Shown here piece by piece: positions 59,820-64,000 of a stretch of DNA of 64,000 nucleotides. Each line of letters starts with the position of its first letter. Position 1 is the first letter of the stretch. The translations under genes and the position numbers were made by a program. This stretch comes from Persicimonas caeni (GTDB taxonomy: Bacteria; Myxococcota_A; Bradymonadia; Bradymonadales; Bradymonadaceae): contig NZ_CP041186.1 of NCBI RefSeq assembly GCF_006517175.1, positions 2,693,001 through 2,757,000 of the forward strand. Direction: 5' to 3'. The notes beneath the pieces were generated by a model. That model worked only from the letters and a program-made list of their open reading frames with translations, was not told the DNA's origin and did not search any database.

Positions 59820-60670
59820 GTCGTGGTGGGGGCTGAGGATGTTCGAGATTTCAGGGCGGAAAGTGCAGCCGACAAGCCCGATGCATGGCCCATGGCGGGC
59901 TCGCGGGCGGTCTTGCACTCGGGGCAAAGCGAGGCTTCCTTGCGCACCGCATAACCGCACGAGTCGCACTCGACGCGCGCTCGGCGGTCCATGGCGCGTT
60001 GGGCGGCGCGGGCGGCCAGGGCCCCGGCGGCCAAGGCGAGCGCGAAGAAGACCAAGAAGCTAAAGATGATCAGGGGGAGCAGGGGCAGCAAGATGAGCAC
60101 GCCGACCACGCCGCCCGTCTCGATGCGCGCCCACAGGCGCCCCAGGTCGAAGTCGTCGACAAACTCGAGCATTTGGGAGCGAAGCCAGGTCAGCCCGAGG
60201 TTGATACCCACCGCCGCGCCCACCGCGCCCACCTGCACAGGCGTGCCGAGGTCGGAGGAGGCGGCGGCCGCGGTGGCGTCGAGCACCCCGCCGTCGTCGC
60301 CCACGGGCACCGGCGCGCCGTCGACGAGCGCGGTGGCGTCGGCCTCGGGCATGCCCAGCGCGGCGAAGAGCAAGGCGGCTGTGAACGCGCCGAACGCGCC
60401 GGTCAGGTTGTCGACTTGCAGGTCGCGCAACACCGCGGCGATGTCCGGGTCGTGCTTCGCGGCGGTCTCCAGGCCCGCGAGCACCGCCGCCACGACGATG
60501 GCCGGCACCGACACGAGCCATTCGAGGGCCGCGGGGAGCGCGGCCACGTCCTGGGCGACCATGATGGCCACCACGACCTGAACCGCCAAAAAGGTGACGG
60601 CCGGCCGCGCGGCCGCCGTGATCGAGGGGCCGACGGTCATCGCCAAAAATCGCAGCAGCGCCAGACTCAT
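59816..60670 (-). CDS. DUF4126-like membrane protein with C-terminal zinc ribbon
   Basis: 284 residues from the ATG at 60670, overlapping the stop of the upstream gene by four bases. Several hydrophobic segments (near residues 7-35, 45-65, 90-110, 145-165 and 195-225) predict a polytopic inner-membrane protein; the first half resembles DUF4126 proteins in spacing. The C-terminus has CDSCGY and CPECK, a zinc-ribbon pair facing the cytosol. Start and stop overlaps on both sides indicate translation coupling with both neighbours. Confidence 0.83.
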   Translation of the reverse strand: MSLALLRFLAMTVGPSITAAARPAVTFLAVQVVVAIMVAQDVAALPAALEWLVSVPAIVVAAVLAGLETAAKHDPDIAAVLRDLQVDNLTGAFGAFTAALLFAALGMPEADATALVDGAPVPVGDDGGVLDATAAAASSDLGTPVQVGAVGAAVGINLGLTWLRSQMLEFVDDFDLGRLWARIETGGVVGVLILLPLLPLIIFSFLVFFALALAAGALAARAAQRAMDRRARVECDSCGYAVRKEASLCPECKTAREPAMGHASGLSAALSALKSRTSSAPTTT

Positions 60671-61368
60671 TGTGCCAACTCCAGAAGGGTTTTCGCTATC
60701 TCGCTGACGGTCGGGATATCGGCGGTCGACAGCGCGTGCAGCGTGCCCGCCACCGCGCCCACCGTCGAGCCCACGACCACCAAGAGTGCCACCATCACGC
60801 CGCCCGGAAGCGCCCATTCGGCGGTCTTGAGCGGCTGCTCCTCGGCCTCCCAGCGCAGGCGCCGGCGCAAAATGACGAGGCTGCCCTCGACGTACAGCGC
60901 GGTCAGCGCCGGGCCGACGGCGCCCAAGATAAACGCGCTGGCGCCCACCAGGGGCGCGATGGCCACGTTGACGAGCAGCGCCATCGTGGCGATGACCGCC
61001 CCGAAGAGCTTCATACTGATGCGCGCCAGGATGCGCCGGCTCGGCGACAGCCAGACCAGCCCGCGGCGCAGCACCACCACGTGCAAAATAAACAGCGCGA
61101 GCAACTGCACGACGACCTGCAACATCGGGATCGCGCCGGCCACGAAGCTGGCGAACGCCACCATCGCGTAGCCCAAGACGCGCCACCACAGCCGACGCGA
61201 CTCGAGCGCGTCGAGCACGTCGTGGTCGTGGAATCCCAGCGTCGAGCCGCAGTACTCACACGCCGCCTCGCGCAGAATCGCCGTACGCGACACACGCTCG
61301 GCGCACAGGCCGCAGCGGCCGCCGGCGAGCAGCTGGTGTTGGTGGGTCTGTCGTGCCTTGTCACTCAT
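60667..61368 (-). CDS. Zinc-ribbon membrane protein
   Basis: 233 residues. The N-terminus holds paired cysteines (GRCGLCAERV near residue 17 and CEYCGSTLGFHDHD near 37), a zinc-ribbon-like site, followed by about five hydrophobic helices: 67-87, 88-103, 118-140, 143-163 and 190-210. It is first of a three-gene operon with ATGA overlaps to the DUF4126-like gene. Conserved zinc ribbons at the N-terminus here and at the C-terminus of the partner suggest a heteromeric membrane complex, which is inference. Function unknown. Confidence 0.82.
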   Translation of the reverse strand: MSDKARQTHQHQLLAGGRCGLCAERVSRTAILREAACEYCGSTLGFHDHDVLDALESRRLWWRVLGYAMVAFASFVAGAIPMLQVVVQLLALFILHVVVLRRGLVWLSPSRRILARISMKLFGAVIATMALLVNVAIAPLVGASAFILGAVGPALTALYVEGSLVILRRRLRWEAEEQPLKTAEWALPGGVMVALLVVVGSTVGAVAGTLHALSTADIPTVSEIAKTLLELAQ

Positions 61369-61472
61369 CTCTTGCCCTGTCCGCTCATGGTGCCCACCGT
61401 GGCAAATTCGGCCCGCAGGCGCAAGATATCATCGGCTAGTCGCAGGCTCGTGTTCATGTTTGGAGGGCAGAA

Positions 61473-62645
61473 GTGTCCGATGCATGCGCGTTCATCGAGA
61501 CGATGGCACAGAGTTCACATATGAGAGATGCGGCGGCGACGGTACGTTTGATGGCGGTGCTCTTGTGGGGCATTGCCGTCGCAGGACTTCCCTCGGTTGT
61601 CTTCGCGCAGCCCTACGCTGGCCCCGACGCCCTCGAAAGGGCCCACAAGCGCCTCCAATGGCAAGCAAAAAACGGCGGCTGGACGCGCGTGCCCGACGGG
61701 GAAATCCTGCGCTCGGGAAGCGAGGGCACGCGGGTGCTCGAGCTTCGCGAACGTCTGGTCGAGACCGGCGATCTGGTGCGCTGGTGGAGCGCGCCGCCGG
61801 ATCGCTACACCGGCGACGTGGCCGAGGCCGTGCGCCACTTCCAGCGCCGCCACGGACTCCGCGTCGACGGCGTCGTGGGCCCCGAAACCCTGCGCGAGCT
61901 GAACACGCCCATCGACGAGCGCATCACCCAGGTCGAAGAGAATCTCCAGAAGCAGCGCGACTTGCTCGCGAAAAACCAGAAGCACTACGTGCTGGTCAAC
62001 GTGCCCGACTTCCATCTCTTCTTGGTCGAAGAGGGCCGTGTGCGCCTCGATATGGCGGTCGTGGTGGGCAAAGACGGCTGGCGCACGCCCGCGATGCAAG
62101 ACGAGATCGAGCACGTCGTCTTCAACCCCACCTGGAGCGTGCCGGCGAGTATCGTCGAGGAGGAACTCGCCCCGAAGATCGCCACCGACCCGAACTTCTT
62201 CGAGCGCAACAACATGATCGTGCTCGACCTGCGTAACGGCTCGAAGGAGCGCGTCGACGTCGACGGACTCGACGTCGACTGGAAGAACTTCGACCCGCGT
62301 AGCTTCCCCTACCTCATCCGCCAGCAGCCCGGCCCGGCCAATCCCATGGGCCAGATCAAGTTCATGTTCCCCAACTCCCGGGGCATCTACCTGCACGGCA
62401 CGCCCATGGACCACCTGTTCGAGGAGCGCTTTCGCGCCTTCTCCCACGGCTGCGTGCGCGTCGAAGACCCCGTCGCCCTGGCCGCCGCGCTGCTCGACGA
62501 CGAGCCCGGCTGGACCGAGGAGCGCATCGAAAAGCTCACCCACACCGAGAAGACCCGCCAGGTCGATCTCGACGAGCATGTCCCGGTCCACATCGTCTAC
62601 TGGACGGCGTTCGTCGACGAGGACGGAACGCTGCATTTTCGCTGA
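61473..62645 (+). CDS. L,D-transpeptidase (YkuD family) with peptidoglycan-binding domain
   Basis: 390 residues. The GTG start at 61473 has GGAGG 6 bases upstream, better than later ATGs; the resulting signal peptide is long and ends VFAQ. A PG_binding_1 domain spans about residues 75-150 (EAVRHFQRRHGLRVDGVVGP). The YkuD catalytic domain spans about 170-370, with HGTPMDHLFE and the nucleophile Cys in SHGCVRVEDP near residue 327. This is the YcbB-like class that makes 3-3 cross-links in the periplasm. It converges with nothing and is divergent from the zinc-ribbon operon. Confidence 0.94.
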   Translation: MSDACAFIETMAQSSHMRDAAATVRLMAVLLWGIAVAGLPSVVFAQPYAGPDALERAHKRLQWQAKNGGWTRVPDGEILRSGSEGTRVLELRERLVETGDLVRWWSAPPDRYTGDVAEAVRHFQRRHGLRVDGVVGPETLRELNTPIDERITQVEENLQKQRDLLAKNQKHYVLVNVPDFHLFLVEEGRVRLDMAVVVGKDGWRTPAMQDEIEHVVFNPTWSVPASIVEEELAPKIATDPNFFERNNMIVLDLRNGSKERVDVDGLDVDWKNFDPRSFPYLIRQQPGPANPMGQIKFMFPNSRGIYLHGTPMDHLFEERFRAFSHGCVRVEDPVALAAALLDDEPGWTEERIEKLTHTEKTRQVDLDEHVPVHIVYWTAFVDEDGTLHFR

Positions 62646-62725
62646 GCTATCGTGATTACGATCAGTGAAGATCGGGCGCGGTGCAGCAGTCTGCGCGAAT
62701 CGAGGCGAAGACCGGGAGACTTATC

Positions 62726-64000
62726 GTGGGCTGGGATACCATCATCATCGGGAGTGGTTTCGGAGGAAGTGTCACTGCGCTCAGGCTCGCCGAGGCCAAT
62801 ATGCGGGTGCTCGTCCTGGAGCGCGGCCCCTGGTGGGGCCCTCGCCTCGAGGGCGACGTCGATGCGGAGCGCAGGGCGTATCCGCGCGGCGCCGGGTGGC
62901 GCTCCGGGATCCGCAATATCGTCTGGGCCAAGGGCCAAAAGACCCGCCGCGTCGAGCTCGACGCGCGCGGCCTGCTCGAGTTTCACCTGCACCCCAAGCT
63001 CTTCGGGTGGACGGCCTCCGGCGTCGGCGGCGGCTCGCTCATCTACACCGACATCCTGATGCGCCCGCCGAAGGATTTCTGGAAGGCTCTGCCCGCGGAG
63101 ATGTCCGAAGAGGAGCTCGCGCCCTATTTCGACAAGTTCGTCGAGATGATGCGCCCTGCCCCACTCCCCGAGTCGAAGCGACGCGAAGACGCCCGCCCAC
63201 GTCAGATGCTCGAGGCGAGCGAGAAGACCGGAGAGGAGCCCTTCTTTCCGCCGCTGTCGATCCAATTTGACGACGTGCCCGAGGGTAACGCCGCCGGCGT
63301 GCACCAGCCGCCATGCATTCACTGCGGCGAGTGCTTCGTGGGATGCCCGACCGGCGCCAAGACCACCCTCGACCGCACCTATTTGCCCGCAGCGATCAAG
63401 GCCGGCGCCGACATCTGGGAGATGTGCGAGGTCGAAGCGATCGCGAGTCACGACCACGGCTACTCGGTCCACTACCGCGACCGGCGCACCGGCCAACGAC
63501 AGGTCGAGCAGGCCCCGCGTGTGGTGATGGCGGCAGGCACCTTCAACACCCTCGCGCTGCTCAACGACGCCCACCACCGCCACCGCTCCGTGGAGGTTCC
63601 GCCGGCGCTCGGCCGTCAATTCAGCCCGAACGGCGACATGATGGCGGCCGGATGGCGCTCCGGGCCGCAAGACGGGCCGCCCGGCCCCAATTACCCCGCT
63701 CTGCTCACCACCGGCACCGAAAACGGCGGCCCGCTGATCGTCTGGGGCGAAGTCGGCTCCCCGGCGGCTTTCTTTGGCGACGGACCGCTGCGGGAGTGGC
63801 TTCGCTCGACCTACCTCTACTTCGCCATCGGCCAAGACAGGATGCACGCGTCGGTGCGCACCGGCCCCGACGGGATTCAGGTGCAGGCATCTCGCCTCCA
63901 CCGCGCCCCGTACTACGGCCGCTCCGAGCGCCTCATGCATCGGCTGATGGAGGGCTACGAGTTGGACCGCCAGGTCGAAAATCTGCCCGGCGGCCGCGGC
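62726..64000 (+). CDS. GMC-type oxidoreductase with ferredoxin-like Cys cluster, 5' part
   Basis: 425 codons, running off the right edge. GTG at 62726 follows GGGAG at 8 bases. The N-terminal FAD motif IIIGSGFGGSVTALRLAE is at residues 6-23, followed by VLVLERGPWWG. A GMC-like GVGGGSLIYTDILMRPP stretch lies near residue 103. Near residue 197, CIHCGECFVGCPTGAK has the CxxCxxCxxxC spacing of an iron-sulfur ferredoxin site, unusual for GMC enzymes. Relatives include cholesterol oxidase-like proteins. Substrate unknown; the absent C-terminus should carry the catalytic His. Confidence 0.9.
   Translation, partial: MGWDTIIIGSGFGGSVTALRLAEANMRVLVLERGPWWGPRLEGDVDAERRAYPRGAGWRSGIRNIVWAKGQKTRRVELDARGLLEFHLHPKLFGWTASGVGGGSLIYTDILMRPPKDFWKALPAEMSEEELAPYFDKFVEMMRPAPLPESKRREDARPRQMLEASEKTGEEPFFPPLSIQFDDVPEGNAAGVHQPPCIHCGECFVGCPTGAKTTLDRTYLPAAIKAGADIWEMCEVEAIASHDHGYSVHYRDRRTGQRQVEQAPRVVMAAGTFNTLALLNDAHHRHRSVEVPPALGRQFSPNGDMMAAGWRSGPQDGPPGPNYPALLTTGTENGGPLIVWGEVGSPAAFFGDGPLREWLRSTYLYFAIGQDRMHASVRTGPDGIQVQASRLHRAPYYGRSERLMHRLMEGYELDRQVENLPGGRG

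Overview
This window is high-GC, gene-dense bacterial chromosome. The gene content suggests a predatory or social deltaproteobacterial relative, most likely Myxococcota and plausibly order Bradymonadales. That is an inference from style: many large secreted lipoproteins with Asp/Pro/Ala-rich linkers after the lipobox, Cys-rich modules, FG-GAP, Kelch and lamin-tail domains, an alpha-2-macroglobulin/PBP1C pair, and many palindromic intergenic repeats. No rRNA, tRNA or CRISPR array was recognised.

Layout. 1-5.8 kb: 5' part of a GyrB/ParE-type topoisomerase gene (minus), a large lipoprotein (minus) and a Cys-rich lipoprotein (plus). 6-13.4 kb: transketolase, a secreted protein plus small lipoprotein pair, a 58-residue DUF1328-type membrane protein, an FAD oxidoreductase, MiaE and a family-2 glycosyltransferase. 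13.4-20.6 kb is repeat-rich: three tandem copies of a ~266-bp unit with a long imperfect palindrome, an intact IS21-family element (istA-istB) with a 5-bp target duplication that lies inside a 21-bp minisatellite, an unknown gene, an FG-GAP lipoprotein and a fourth, REP-interrupted palindrome copy. 20.6-35.3 kb (minus): a GH13 enzyme, a lipoprotein, a REP-associated tyrosine transposase (RAYT) flanked by REP palindromes, and an alpha-2-macroglobulin-pbpC operon whose pbpC reading frame contains REP sequences. 35.5-39.7 kb: an rtcB-rtcA-rtcR RNA-repair operon behind a sigma-54 promoter, with its own RtcR activator as third gene. 39.9-50.4 kb: TIG/Kelch lipoprotein, outer-membrane barrel protein, nitroreductase, pyrimidine-nucleoside phosphorylase, an ExbD-like lipoprotein, a ~950-bp structured gene-free stretch, a stand-alone E2-type acyltransferase and a small protein. 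50.5-55.6 kb: a lipoprotein and a phospholipase D/lamin-tail lipoprotein. 55.6-59.1 kb: two related intact IS elements inserted 12 bp apart, each with a 6-bp target duplication. 59.1-64 kb: a translationally coupled three-gene minus-strand operon (two zinc-ribbon membrane proteins and a lipoprotein), an L,D-transpeptidase and the start of a GMC-type oxidoreductase with a ferredoxin-like Cys cluster.

Cooperating groups. The alpha-2-macroglobulin and PBP1C act in periplasmic defence and peptidoglycan repair. RtcR activates rtcBA to seal and end-modify broken RNA. The RAYT and its REP palindromes form a selfish or domesticated repeat system: about 15 REP copies are visible across 22 kb, including some inside coding sequence. 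The most unusual content is this repeat ecology: REPs, ~170-bp palindromes, a second ~190-260-bp palindromic family, two 21-bp minisatellites and nested insertion sequences.
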